From DATCMA01 sp036563645 (lineage in GTDB: Bacteria > Actinomycetota > Actinomycetes > Mycobacteriales > Micromonosporaceae), in NCBI GenBank assembly GCA_036563645.1, contig DATCMA010000028.1:62001-126000 (forward strand): a stretch of DNA of 64,000 nucleotides, read 5' to 3'. Shown piece after piece: positions 44,308-53,154 of this stretch. The translations under genes and the position numbers were made by a program. The number at the start of each line of letters is the position of its first letter. The stretch's first letter is position 1. The notes below the pieces were generated by a model, which had not been told where the DNA came from, searched no databases, and saw only the letters and a list, made by a program, of their open reading frames with translations.

Positions 44308-44388
44308 ATGAGCGTGCGGAGCGAGCTGATCCCGCGGCCCAGCGCCGGACCGTGGGGCGTCGACACAGGCAGCGAGGTGGCCGCATGA
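44308..44388 (+). CDS. 26-residue upstream ORF coupled to dxs
   Basis: ATG 44308 opens MSVRSELIPR and runs 26 codons to TGA 44386-44388, which overlaps the dxs ATG (44385-44387) as ATGA. A -10-like TAGACT 8 bases upstream suggests a leaderless transcript starting at this ATG. GC at third positions is about 85 percent, in line with coding sequence. dxs also has a GAGGTGG site inside this ORF, so both coupled and direct initiation are possible. Product not recognised. Confidence 0.45.
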   Translation: MSVRSELIPRPSAGPWGVDTGSEVAA

Positions 44389-46364
44389 GTCAGCGTCACG
44401 AGCCCACCGCCGAGGGCAACCTGTTGGCCACCGTCCGCAGCCCCGCCGACCTCAAGCAGATGTCGCGGGAGCAGCTCGACCAGCTCGCGGCGGAGATCCG
44501 CGATTTCCTCGTGACCAAGGTCTCCCGCACCGGGGGTCACCTCGGGCCCAATCTCGGGGTGGTCGAGCTCACGATCGCTCTGCACCGCGTCTTCGATTCC
44601 CCGAAAGACCGGATCCTCTTCGACACCGGACACCAGGCGTACGTTCACAAGATCCTGACCGGGCGGCAGGACGGCTTCGACCGGCTCCGGCAACGCGGGG
44701 GCCTGTCGGGTTACCCGAGCCAGGCCGAGAGCGAGCACGACATCATCGAGAACTCGCACGCGTCGACCGCGCTCTCCTACGCCGACGGGCTGGCCAAGGC
44801 GTACGCCCTGCGGGGCGAGAACCGCACTGTGGTCGCCGTGGTGGGCGACGGCGCGTTGACCGGCGGCATGTGTTGGGAGGCGCTGAACAACATCGCCGGC
44901 GCGCGGAACCCGATCATCATCGTCGTCAACGACAACGGCCGCTCGTACGCCCCCACCATCGGCGGTCTCGCCGACCACCTGGCGACGCTCCGGCTGAACC
45001 CGAGCTACGAGAAGGTCCTTGACCTGATCAAGGAGTCTCTCGGCGCCACGCCGTTGGTCGGCAAGCCGCTGTACGACGTGCTGCACGCGATAAAGAAAGG
45101 CATCAAGGACGTCGTCTCCCCGCAGACGATGTTCGAGGACCTCGGCCTCAAGTACGTCGGCCCGATCGACGGGCACGACATCGGCGCGGTGGAGTCGGCG
45201 CTGCGCCGCGCCAAGGGGTTTGGCGGTCCAGTGATCGTGCACACGGTCACGCGCAAGGGCTACGGGTATCGGCCCGCGGAGGAACACGAGGCGGACTGCC
45301 TGCACGGTACGGGCGCGTTCGACATCCAAACCGGCAAGGCGTTGGCCGCGCCCTCGGTGAAGTGGACCAACGTGTTCGCCGAGGAGCTGGTCGCCATCGC
45401 GGACGAGCGCCCCGACGTGGTCGGTATCACCGCTGCGATGGCCGGGCCGACGGGCATCGCGGCGCTGGCGCGCAAGTACCCCGACCGCGCCTTCGACGTC
45501 GGTATCGCCGAGCAGCACGCGGTGACCTCGGCGGCCGGGCTGGCCCTCGGGGGTCTCCATCCGGTCGTCGCGGTCTACGCCACGTTCCTCAACCGCGCTT
45601 TCGACCAGGTGCTGCTCGACGTGGCGCTGCACAAGTTGCCGGTGACCTTCGTGCTCGATCGCGCCGGCATCACCGGGCCGGACGGGCCGAGCCACTACGG
45701 CATCTGGGATCTCAGCATCCTTGGGGTGGTGCCTGGGCTGCGGATCGCCGCGCCGCGGGACGCCGCCACGCTCCGCGAGGAGCTGCGCGAGGCGGTGGCG
45801 GTGGACGACGGGCCGACGGTGCTGCGGTTCCCCACCGGATCCGTGCCCCCGGACATTCCGGCTCTCCGTCGGATCGGCGTTGTCGACGTGCTCGCCGAGT
45901 CCACCCGCAAGGACGTGCTGTTGGTGGCGGTTGGCGCCTTCGGCCAGCTCGGCGTCGAGGTGGCCGCGCGGGTCGGCGAGCAGGGGTACGGGGTGACCGT
46001 GGTCGACCCTCGGTGGGTGCGCCCCATCCCCGCCGAGCTCGTCGCGCTCGCCGCCGACCACCGCCTGGTCGTCACCGTCGAGGACGGCGTGCGTGCGGGA
46101 GGGATCGGCGACGCGTTGGCCCAGGCGCTGCGCGACGCCGACGTCCGCGTGCCTCTGCGGGACCTCGGTATCCCGGTGGCCTGGCATCCGCACGGCAGTC
46201 GGGCGGAGATCCTGGCGGATCTCGGGCTCACCGCGCAGGACGTGGCCCGGAACGTCACCGGCTGGATCTCCTCGCTCGACGAACCGCCGGAACCCGTCGT
46301 CAGCGCGGCGGGTCGCCCAGGGGGCGGTGAGGCGGCGGGCCCGTCCGGATCGGCGCGGGGCTGA
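44385..46364 (+). CDS. dxs: 1-deoxy-D-xylulose-5-phosphate synthase
   Basis: Thiamine-diphosphate enzyme that commits pyruvate and glyceraldehyde-3-phosphate to the MEP isoprenoid pathway. 659 residues from ATG 44385 with GAGGTGG upstream. The ThDP motif GDGALTGGMCWEALNN, catalytic-pocket DTGHQAYVHK and the transketolase central and C-terminal domains (GPTGIAALARKYPDRAFDVGIAEQHA) are present. A 15-residue N-terminal extension precedes the usual start. It supplies DMAPP for MiaA and quinones. Confidence 0.95.
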   Translation: MSQRHEPTAEGNLLATVRSPADLKQMSREQLDQLAAEIRDFLVTKVSRTGGHLGPNLGVVELTIALHRVFDSPKDRILFDTGHQAYVHKILTGRQDGFDRLRQRGGLSGYPSQAESEHDIIENSHASTALSYADGLAKAYALRGENRTVVAVVGDGALTGGMCWEALNNIAGARNPIIIVVNDNGRSYAPTIGGLADHLATLRLNPSYEKVLDLIKESLGATPLVGKPLYDVLHAIKKGIKDVVSPQTMFEDLGLKYVGPIDGHDIGAVESALRRAKGFGGPVIVHTVTRKGYGYRPAEEHEADCLHGTGAFDIQTGKALAAPSVKWTNVFAEELVAIADERPDVVGITAAMAGPTGIAALARKYPDRAFDVGIAEQHAVTSAAGLALGGLHPVVAVYATFLNRAFDQVLLDVALHKLPVTFVLDRAGITGPDGPSHYGIWDLSILGVVPGLRIAAPRDAATLREELREAVAVDDGPTVLRFPTGSVPPDIPALRRIGVVDVLAESTRKDVLLVAVGAFGQLGVEVAARVGEQGYGVTVVDPRWVRPIPAELVALAADHRLVVTVEDGVRAGGIGDALAQALRDADVRVPLRDLGIPVAWHPHGSRAEILADLGLTAQDVARNVTGWISSLDEPPEPVVSAAGRPGGGEAAGPSGSARG

Positions 46365-46385
46365 CGAGACGGGACGGAGCGCCGG

Positions 46386-47678
46386 ATGGCCGTCATCGAT
46401 CTCGGCGATCTCCGTTCTGAACCGCCACCTGCCCCACCGCGGCCACCGCGACTCCCGCGTGGCCTGCCCCACCTCCTGCTCGGGGTGGTCATGCTGCTCG
46501 CGCTCACGGGCGCGGCCCCGCGTGCGCGACCGCTCCCCGCGACGACGATCTCCGCGTCGATCGGCGCCGCGGCGCTCCTCAGCGCCGACCGCGTGTACGT
46601 GGTCATTCCGCCCCGTCGCGCCGATGAGGCGGAGCGGATGGTCAGCGCGTACCGACTGCCCGACGCGCGGCCGCTGTGGCGAATATCGCTCACGCTGCGG
46701 AACCCGACCTGGGGCCGGATGCTCCCCGTCGCGGTGATCGACGACACGGTGGTGGTCAGCAGTTACGTCGACTCCGGTGCCCGACCGATCGGTGAGGTCT
46801 TCGCTCTCGACGCCGCCACCGGGCAGCTGCGGTGGCGGCGTCCGGGACGGCTGATCGGGGGCGCGGGTGACCCGCTTGTGATGCTGCTCGAGGACCACCG
46901 CCGGTCGGTGCGGGTGATGGGTGTGGCCGTGACCACCGGGGTGGAGCGCTGGTCGTTGCCTGTGCCCGTCGACGCTCAGATGTGGCCGGGTCACGGGGAC
47001 CAGTCGCGGCTGCTGGTCGTCGCGCACTCCTCGGGGCTGGTGGAGGTGCGGGACGCCGATACCGGGGAGCTGCTGCGGGAGAGCCGGTTCGCTGGCGACC
47101 GGTCACCCGCGGTGCGGGCCGCCGGTGACCTGCTGCTGCGATATGACGCCCACGCCATCACCGCCTACCAGCTCCCCAACCTGGAGCAGCGCTGGAGCGT
47201 ACCGCGTGACCGCGGCGCCCCGGGCATCGCCTACCCGTGCGGCGACCTGCTGTGCCTGATCCCGGGGAGTCGTGGTGTTCGCGTCGTGGACCCGCGGGAT
47301 GGGCGGATTCGGTGGCGTCTGGATTGGGCGGACTACGTCGAGCCAATCGGACGGTACTTGGCCGCGCTCGGCGTCTCGACGCTGGGTGCGCCGCAGAGGC
47401 TCGTCGTGCTCGATCCCGAGAGTGGACGGCAAATCGGTGACCTCGGCCCGTGGACCGTGATCGATCCCGCGCGCGCGGATGGGCGCGTCACGGCGATCCG
47501 CCGCGATCCGGAGACCAGCCGCGTCCAGGTCGCGCTCCTCGATCCCGCGACGGCGCGCGTCCACACGGTCGCGATGCTCGATCGCGTATCCGGCGAGTGC
47601 CAGGCCACGGGGGACGTGCTGCTCTGCCGGCGCGTCGCTGACTTCTCCTTCGGTATTTGGACGCTGCCTTCCTCGTGA
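46386..47678 (+). CDS. Membrane-anchored PQQ-like beta-propeller protein
   Basis: 430 residues. A Pro-rich cytoplasmic start and one membrane helix (about 27-45) precede an extracellular propeller of repeated blades (FALDAATGQLRWRRPG, VRDADTGELLRES, RVVDPRDGRIRWRLDW). The Trp-docking blades resemble PQQ-dependent dehydrogenase-like or BamB-like folds, but metal/PQQ ligands are not visible, so a binding or scaffold role is more likely. Starts 21 bases after dxs. Confidence 0.78.
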   Translation: MAVIDLGDLRSEPPPAPPRPPRLPRGLPHLLLGVVMLLALTGAAPRARPLPATTISASIGAAALLSADRVYVVIPPRRADEAERMVSAYRLPDARPLWRISLTLRNPTWGRMLPVAVIDDTVVVSSYVDSGARPIGEVFALDAATGQLRWRRPGRLIGGAGDPLVMLLEDHRRSVRVMGVAVTTGVERWSLPVPVDAQMWPGHGDQSRLLVVAHSSGLVEVRDADTGELLRESRFAGDRSPAVRAAGDLLLRYDAHAITAYQLPNLEQRWSVPRDRGAPGIAYPCGDLLCLIPGSRGVRVVDPRDGRIRWRLDWADYVEPIGRYLAALGVSTLGAPQRLVVLDPESGRQIGDLGPWTVIDPARADGRVTAIRRDPETSRVQVALLDPATARVHTVAMLDRVSGECQATGDVLLCRRVADFSFGIWTLPSS

Positions 47679-47742
47679 ACCATCGACTGTTGCTTGTCGT
47701 CGTTAGGTTGGTGGCGCAAGGATCGACGATGGGGAGGACGCG

Positions 47743-48420
47743 GTGCGGGTGCTGGTGGTCGAGGACGAGCGCAACCTCGCTGACGCGATCGCGCGCGGCT
47801 TGCGCCGGAAGGGAATGGCCGTCGACGTCGCCTACGACGGCACCACCGGCCACGAGATGGCATTCGTGACGCGGTACGACGTGGTGATACTCGACCGCGA
47901 TCTGCCCGGGATCCACGGGGACCAAATCTGCGCCGATCTCGCGAACTCCGACGCGTTGACCCGAGTGTTGATGTTGACCGCGAGCGGCACCGTAGCCGAT
48001 CGGGTGGAAGGGCTCCAGCTCGGCGCCGACGACTACCTCCCCAAGCCGTTCGCCTTCGATGAACTCGTCGCCCGGGTTCAGGCCTTGGGGCGCCGCGCCA
48101 CGCCGGCCGTCCCTCCGGTCCTCACCGTGGGTGACCTGACCGTCGATCCGGCCCGTCGCGTCGTCACGCGCGGGGGGACACCCATTGACCTCACCCGCAA
48201 AGAGTTCGGCGTCCTTGAGGAGTTGCTCAAGGCACGCGGCGCGGTGGTCTCCAGTGAGGAGCTGCTCGAACGGGTGTGGGACGCCAACACTGACCCCTTC
48301 ACCACGATCGTGCGAGTCACCGTGATGACGCTGCGTCGGAAGCTCGGCGATCCGCCCCTCATCGAGACAGTGGTGGGTGTCGGCTACCGCATCGCAGACC
48401 CCGGACAGTCCGCAAGGTGA
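47743..48420 (+). CDS. cutR: OmpR-family response regulator, CutR-like
   Basis: 225 residues from GTG 47743 with GGGGAGGA upstream. Receiver domain with Glu7/Asp8, phosphoacceptor Asp51 (VVILDRDLPG) and Lys101; winged-helix C-terminus with DPFTTIVRVTVMTLRRKLG. The overall pattern, including DRDLPGIHGD and GLQLGADDYLPKPFAF, closely resembles CutR of Streptomyces, which in that genus controls an HtrA-type chaperone/protease. It is followed 4 bases later by its kinase. Confidence 0.82.
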   Translation: MRVLVVEDERNLADAIARGLRRKGMAVDVAYDGTTGHEMAFVTRYDVVILDRDLPGIHGDQICADLANSDALTRVLMLTASGTVADRVEGLQLGADDYLPKPFAFDELVARVQALGRRATPAVPPVLTVGDLTVDPARRVVTRGGTPIDLTRKEFGVLEELLKARGAVVSSEELLERVWDANTDPFTTIVRVTVMTLRRKLGDPPLIETVVGVGYRIADPGQSAR

Positions 48421-48424
48421 CGTC

Positions 48425-49690
48425 GTGTCCACGAGCCCGTCACCCGACAGCGCACGCACCAGCTCCTCGCCGGAGGAGGCGAATCGGTCCGGCGAGCGAC
48501 GGCCGCGAGTGCGGCGGTGGTTGCGCCCGACCCTGCGCCTGCGTCTCGCGTTGCTCAATGGCGTTCTCCTGGTCGGGGCCGGCGCGGTGCTCGTCCTGCT
48601 CGCGTGGTGGCTTGTGGACAATGCGCCAGGCCCCGCCGATGAGCTTCATCCGGGCACCACGCTCGTCCTGGACGACGGCACGGTCGTCGACGCGCGTCGG
48701 TGGCAAGAGGCGGTCATCGAAGCGGCGTCCCGCGAACTCCTCGTCAAAGGGCTCGCCATTCTCGCTGCGGTGAGCGTGGTGGGCGTGGTGGGCGCGTACA
48801 TCGTGGCGGGTCGCGCGCTGCGCCCGCTGCAGCAGGTCACCGCGACCGCGCAGCGGCTCGGTGAGGAGACGCTGGACCAGCGCATCCGGTATACCGGAGC
48901 GGATGACGAGCTGGCCGAGCTCGCGGCGACCTTCGACGCCATGCTCGACCGCATCGGCGCGGCGTTCGACGCCCAGAAGCGCTTCGTCGCCAACGCCTCG
49001 CACGAGCTGCGCACCCCGCTCGCGGTGATGCGGACGGAGATCGACGTCACCCTCGCCGACGACGAGGCCGACATCGCCGAGTACCGGCGCATGGCGACGG
49101 TGGTCCGCAACGCCTCGGAGCGGGCGAACAACCTCGTCGACGCGCTCCTCGTGCTGGCCCGCAGCGAGGCGCAGTCTGGTGGTCGGCTCGCCCGTCGCAC
49201 GCGGACCGATCTCGCCTGCGGCGTCCGCGCGGCGTTGTCGGCGATGAAACAGGAGATCGATCGACTGAAACTCACCGTCGATACGGACTTGGAGCCAGCG
49301 CCGGTGGTCGGCGATCCCGGGTTGTTGGAGCGGCTCGCGGGGAACCTCATCGAAAACGCCGTGCGCTACAACCACCTGCACGGCCGGCTGTGGGTCCGCA
49401 CTTCCGTCAGTGACGGTGAAGCGCGGCTCATCGTTGGCAATACCGGCTTCGAAGTGGACCCCGCCGACGTGCCGGGTCTCTTCGAACCGTTCCGGCGCGG
49501 TGGACGCGAGCGGACCGGGGCGCGGGGCTCCGGCCTGGGACTGTCCATTGTGCGGGCCGTGTGCGACGCGCACGGCGGGACGGTGAGCGCGGTCGCCAAT
49601 CCCGACGACGGGGGATTGGAGGTCACGGTGACCCTTCCCGCGGCCGAGGCCGCGGCGGGATCGGTGACGACCGGGGCGGACCACCACTGA
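48425..49690 (+). CDS. cutS: Sensor histidine kinase, CutS-like
   Basis: 421 residues from GTG 48425. Two membrane helices (about 41-64 and 108-128) enclose a short extracytoplasmic loop of about 43 residues. HAMP domain, then H-box His193 (ASHELRTPLAV), N-box (ENAVRYN) and G-box (GSGLGLSIV) follow. The sensor loop has no cysteine, while Streptomyces CutS is reported to have two there. It phosphorylates the upstream regulator. Confidence 0.82.
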   Translation: MSTSPSPDSARTSSSPEEANRSGERRPRVRRWLRPTLRLRLALLNGVLLVGAGAVLVLLAWWLVDNAPGPADELHPGTTLVLDDGTVVDARRWQEAVIEAASRELLVKGLAILAAVSVVGVVGAYIVAGRALRPLQQVTATAQRLGEETLDQRIRYTGADDELAELAATFDAMLDRIGAAFDAQKRFVANASHELRTPLAVMRTEIDVTLADDEADIAEYRRMATVVRNASERANNLVDALLVLARSEAQSGGRLARRTRTDLACGVRAALSAMKQEIDRLKLTVDTDLEPAPVVGDPGLLERLAGNLIENAVRYNHLHGRLWVRTSVSDGEARLIVGNTGFEVDPADVPGLFEPFRRGGRERTGARGSGLGLSIVRAVCDAHGGTVSAVANPDDGGLEVTVTLPAAEAAAGSVTTGADHH

Positions 49691-49722
49691 ACTCCGGCGC
49701 GGTGCGCGCACCACGCCGGAGT
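49691..49722. terminator. Terminator between cutS and fadB
   Basis: ACTCCGGCG plus GGTG (49691-49704) pairs with 49709-49722 with one mismatch and a CGCG loop, between convergent genes. Confidence 0.75.
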
Positions 49723-49742
49723 CCAGCTATTGGTGGAAGGTG

Positions 49743-51812
49743 TTAGGCGGGAAGACTGGCGACACCACGCGGCAGGAACCGCCGCCCGGTGACCTTTTCG
49801 GCGGTGCCAGTCCGGTCCAGGTACGGGGTTATACCACCAAGGTGGAAGGGCCAACCGGCACCCAGGATCATGCATAGGTCGATGTCCTGGGGCTCGGCCA
49901 CGACTCCCTCGTCCAGCATGAGCCGAGCCTCTTCGGCCAAGGCGTCGAGCGCGCGCTGGCGAATCTCCTCGGCGCTCTGCGGGCTGTCGTCGAGCCGCAC
50001 CAGCCCAACCACCTCCGGGTTGATGGCGTCATCGACCATCACCGGTGTGCCCGCCTCGGCGATGCGCTGGAGATTCTCGCTGACGGGGAAGCGGTCGGGG
50101 AACGCGGCGTGCAGGGTGCGGTTGACGTGGAGCGCGACGGGAGCGCCGACCAAGTGGAGCAACGCCAGCGGCCGCATCGGCAGTCCCAACGGATCGAGCG
50201 CGCGGTCAGCGACCTCCAGAGGAGTTCCCGCGTCGACCGCCGCGAAGATCTCGCTGAGGAAGCGCGTGAGCAACCGGTTGACCACGAACGCTGGCGCGTC
50301 CTTGACCAGCACGCAGGACTTGCGCAGCTGCTTGCCGACGGCGAACGCCGTCGCCAGCGTGGCGTCGTCGGTCTTCTCGCCGCGCACGATCTCCAGCAGC
50401 GGAAGCACGGCGACGGGGTTGAAGAAGTGGAATCCCACGACCCGCTCGGGGTGCGCGAGATCCGCGGCCATCGCGGTCACCGACAGCGACGAGGTGTTCG
50501 TCGCCAACACCGCCTCCGGTGACACGATCGCCTCGAGCTCCGCCCAGACCTGCTTCTTCAGCGCGAGGTCCTCGAAGACGGCTTCGACGATGAAGTCGGC
50601 GTCGGCGAAAGCGCCCTTGTCCACCGAGCCGCTGATCTGACTGCGGACCCGCGCAGCGGTCTGCGCGTCCATCCGTCCCTTGTCGACGGCCTTATCGATC
50701 TCGGCGTGGATGGCGGCGAGGCCCTTGTCGAGCCGTTCCTGGCTGACGTCGGTCAGCACGACCGGCACCGGCATCCGCCGGGCGAAGAGGAGCGCGAGCT
50801 GCGAGGCCATCAAGCCGGCGCCGACGATGCCCACCTTGGTCACCTCGCGGGCGAGCTCCGGCGCGGGCGCGCCGACGGGCCGCTTGGCCCGCCGCTGCAC
50901 GAGGTCGAAGGCGTACACGCCGCTGCGCAGCTCCTCACTCATCAGCAAATCGGCGAGCGCCTCGTCCTCGGCCGCTGTCCCGTCGGCGAACGAGGCGTCC
51001 TTGGCGAGCGCGAGCAACTCCAGCGCCCGGTAGGCCGCGGGTGCCGCGCCGTGCAGCCGCTGGTCGAGGGCCTGCCGCGCGAACGCGAGCACGCCGTCCC
51101 ACATCGACCGGTCGACGTCCGGGCGGGTGACCGTGATGTCGCCGCGCACCACGCCCGCTGCCCACTCCAGCGACCGCTCGAGGAAGTCGGCCGGTTCAAG
51201 GAGAACGTCCGCGATGCCCATCTCCGCCGCTTGGCGCGGCTTGAGCATCTTGTTCTGCATGAGCGGGTTCTGGACGATGACCTGGACCGCTGGCGCGATG
51301 CCGATCAGATTGGGGAGTAGCTGGGTGCCACCCCAGCCGGGAACGAGGCCGAGCGAGACCTCGGGCAAGGCGAGGGCGGACGCCCCGGCGGACAGCGTGC
51401 GGTAGTGGCAGTGCAGCGCCAGCTCCAATCCGCCGCCCATCGCCGCGCCGTTGATGAACGCGAAGGTCGGGATCGCGCTGTCCCGGAGCCGAGCGAAGAT
51501 CCGGTGACCGAGGCGGCCGAGCTCCCGGGCCTGGTCCCGGGTGGTGATCAGCGGCATGGCGGTGAGGTCGGCGCCCACGCAGAACACGTACGGCTTGCCG
51601 GTGATGGCGACGAACGAGGGATTGGCCGCGAACGCATCCGTCAGCGCGGAATCCAAACTCGACAAACCGGCGGGGCCGAAGGTGTTGGGCTTCTTGTGAT
51701 CAAAGCCGTTGTCCAATGTGATCAGTGCGGCTGGTCGATCCAGGCCAGGCACGTTGACCAGGCGTAGCAGCGCCTTGGTGACGACTTCGTTCGGTGCCAC
51801 GAGCGCGCTCAC
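49743..51812 (-). CDS. fadB: Fatty-acid oxidation alpha subunit: enoyl-CoA hydratase / 3-hydroxyacyl-CoA dehydrogenase
   Basis: 689 residues. N-terminal crotonase domain with oxyanion-hole GADL and catalytic Glu130 (GGGLELAL) and the later EVSLGLVPGWGG glutamate; NAD-binding domain (VGIVGAGLMASQLAL), the catalytic His in GFHFFNPV and a C-terminal 3HCDH repeat. GTG 51812 overlaps the thiolase stop (GTGA) with GGGAGGGGAG upstream. It performs the middle two steps of beta-oxidation and pairs with the thiolase as one complex. Confidence 0.93.
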   Translation of the reverse strand: MSALVAPNEVVTKALLRLVNVPGLDRPAALITLDNGFDHKKPNTFGPAGLSSLDSALTDAFAANPSFVAITGKPYVFCVGADLTAMPLITTRDQARELGRLGHRIFARLRDSAIPTFAFINGAAMGGGLELALHCHYRTLSAGASALALPEVSLGLVPGWGGTQLLPNLIGIAPAVQVIVQNPLMQNKMLKPRQAAEMGIADVLLEPADFLERSLEWAAGVVRGDITVTRPDVDRSMWDGVLAFARQALDQRLHGAAPAAYRALELLALAKDASFADGTAAEDEALADLLMSEELRSGVYAFDLVQRRAKRPVGAPAPELAREVTKVGIVGAGLMASQLALLFARRMPVPVVLTDVSQERLDKGLAAIHAEIDKAVDKGRMDAQTAARVRSQISGSVDKGAFADADFIVEAVFEDLALKKQVWAELEAIVSPEAVLATNTSSLSVTAMAADLAHPERVVGFHFFNPVAVLPLLEIVRGEKTDDATLATAFAVGKQLRKSCVLVKDAPAFVVNRLLTRFLSEIFAAVDAGTPLEVADRALDPLGLPMRPLALLHLVGAPVALHVNRTLHAAFPDRFPVSENLQRIAEAGTPVMVDDAINPEVVGLVRLDDSPQSAEEIRQRALDALAEEARLMLDEGVVAEPQDIDLCMILGAGWPFHLGGITPYLDRTGTAEKVTGRRFLPRGVASLPA

Positions 51813-53005
51813 TTCCCGCTCCCCTCCCAGGTGGGGTTCTCCCAGATCACCGTGCCGCCCATCCCGATGCCGATGCACATCGTGGTCAAGCCGTAGCGCA
51901 CCTCCGGATGCTCGGCGAACTGCCGGGCGAGCTGGATCATGAGCCGCACCCCCGACGAGGCGAGCGGGTGACCCAGCGCGATCGCGCCACCCCACGGGTT
52001 GACCCGTGGGTCGTCATCGGCGATGCCGAAGTGGTCGAGGAAGGCGAGGACCTGAACGGCGAAGGCCTCGTTGATCTCGATAAGCCCAATGTCGTCGATG
52101 GTCAGGTTGGCCAGCCGCAGCGCCTTCTCCGTGGCGGGGATCGGGCCGAGGCCCATGACCTCCGGGGCGACACCGGCGAACGCGTAGGAGACCAAGCGCA
52201 TCGCGACGGGGAGACCCAGCTCGCGGGCGACCTCTTCGGCGGCGAGGAGGCAGACGGTCGCGCCGTCGTTGAGTCCGGCGGCGTTGCCCGCGGTGACCCG
52301 ACCGTGTGGGCGGAACGGGGTCTTGAGGGCGGCGAGTTGCTCCATGGAGGTATCGCGTGGCGCTTCGTCAACCGTCGCCAGGCCCCACCCCGCCTCGGGG
52401 TCGCGAATCGCCACCGGTACCAGGTCGGGCTGGAACTTGCCGTCCGCGTACGCCTTGGCGGCCTTCTGCTGAGAGGCGAGGGCGTAGGCGTCGGCCCGTT
52501 CCTTGGTGATGTGCGGGAACCGGTCGTGGAGGTTCTCCGCGGTCGCCCCCATCACCAACGCGGAGGGATCGACGAGTTTCTCCGCGAGGAAGCGGGGGTT
52601 GGGGTCGACGCCCTCGCCCATCGGGTGTCGGCCCATGTGCTCGACCCCGCCGGCGATGGCGACGTCGCAGGCCCCCATGGCGATTCCGCCGGCGAGCGTG
52701 GTCACCGCGGTCATCGCGCCGGCGCACATCCGGTCGATGGCGTAGCCGGGGACGGTGTGCGGAAGCCCGGCCAGCAGCGCGGCGGTGCGGCCGAGGGTGA
52801 GGCCCTGATCGCCGATCTGCGTGGTCGCGGCGATGGCCACGTCGTCGACGCGGTCAGGGGGGAGTTGCGGGTTGCGCCGCAGCAGTTCCCGAATGCAGCG
52901 AACCACGAGGTCGTCGGCGCGGGTGTGGGCGTAGTAGCCACCCGCTTTCCCGAACGGCGTGCGGACGCCGTCGACGAAGACGACATCCCGGATATCACGG
53001 GGCAC
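51809..53005 (-). CDS. fadA: Acetyl-CoA acyltransferase (thiolase)
   Basis: Final step of beta-oxidation: cleaves 3-ketoacyl-CoA with CoA. 398 residues, GTG 53005 with AAGGAGG 7 bases upstream. Catalytic Cys94 (DRMCAGAM), the GGAIALGHPLA His and the C-terminal TTMCIGIGMGG Cys are present. First gene of a two-gene unit with fadB, preceded by a perfect palindrome at 53089-53104. Confidence 0.93.
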   Translation of the reverse strand: MPRDIRDVVFVDGVRTPFGKAGGYYAHTRADDLVVRCIRELLRRNPQLPPDRVDDVAIAATTQIGDQGLTLGRTAALLAGLPHTVPGYAIDRMCAGAMTAVTTLAGGIAMGACDVAIAGGVEHMGRHPMGEGVDPNPRFLAEKLVDPSALVMGATAENLHDRFPHITKERADAYALASQQKAAKAYADGKFQPDLVPVAIRDPEAGWGLATVDEAPRDTSMEQLAALKTPFRPHGRVTAGNAAGLNDGATVCLLAAEEVARELGLPVAMRLVSYAFAGVAPEVMGLGPIPATEKALRLANLTIDDIGLIEINEAFAVQVLAFLDHFGIADDDPRVNPWGGAIALGHPLASSGVRLMIQLARQFAEHPEVRYGLTTMCIGIGMGGTVIWENPTWEGSGK

Positions 53006-53088
53006 GGTCCAGCCTCCTTACCACGATCCGACCTCGGGCCACCGGGTGGCACGACAGACGTCGGAAGCGGCGTTGGTGTGCCTCGGAT

Positions 53089-53104
53089 GTTACTTGTGAG
53101 TAAC
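53089..53104. promoter_or_regulatory. Perfect palindromic operator upstream of fadAB
   Basis: GTTACTTGTGAGTAAC is a 16-bp dyad (GTTACT-N4-AGTAAC), 84 bases upstream of the thiolase start and contains a -10-like TAACAT on the minus strand. Its form is that of a TetR-type operator; fatty-acid regulation is inferred from the target. No regulator gene is adjacent. Confidence 0.6.
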
Positions 53105-53154
53105 TAAAGGCGGCAGCCAACGGCCGTGTGGCGCAGCCCACACCCGCGTGCTGA

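Noticed and set aside
53126..53143. Terminator of rnd
   Set aside because: GTGTGG/CCACAC is only a 6-bp stem with no T-tract; too weak to call.
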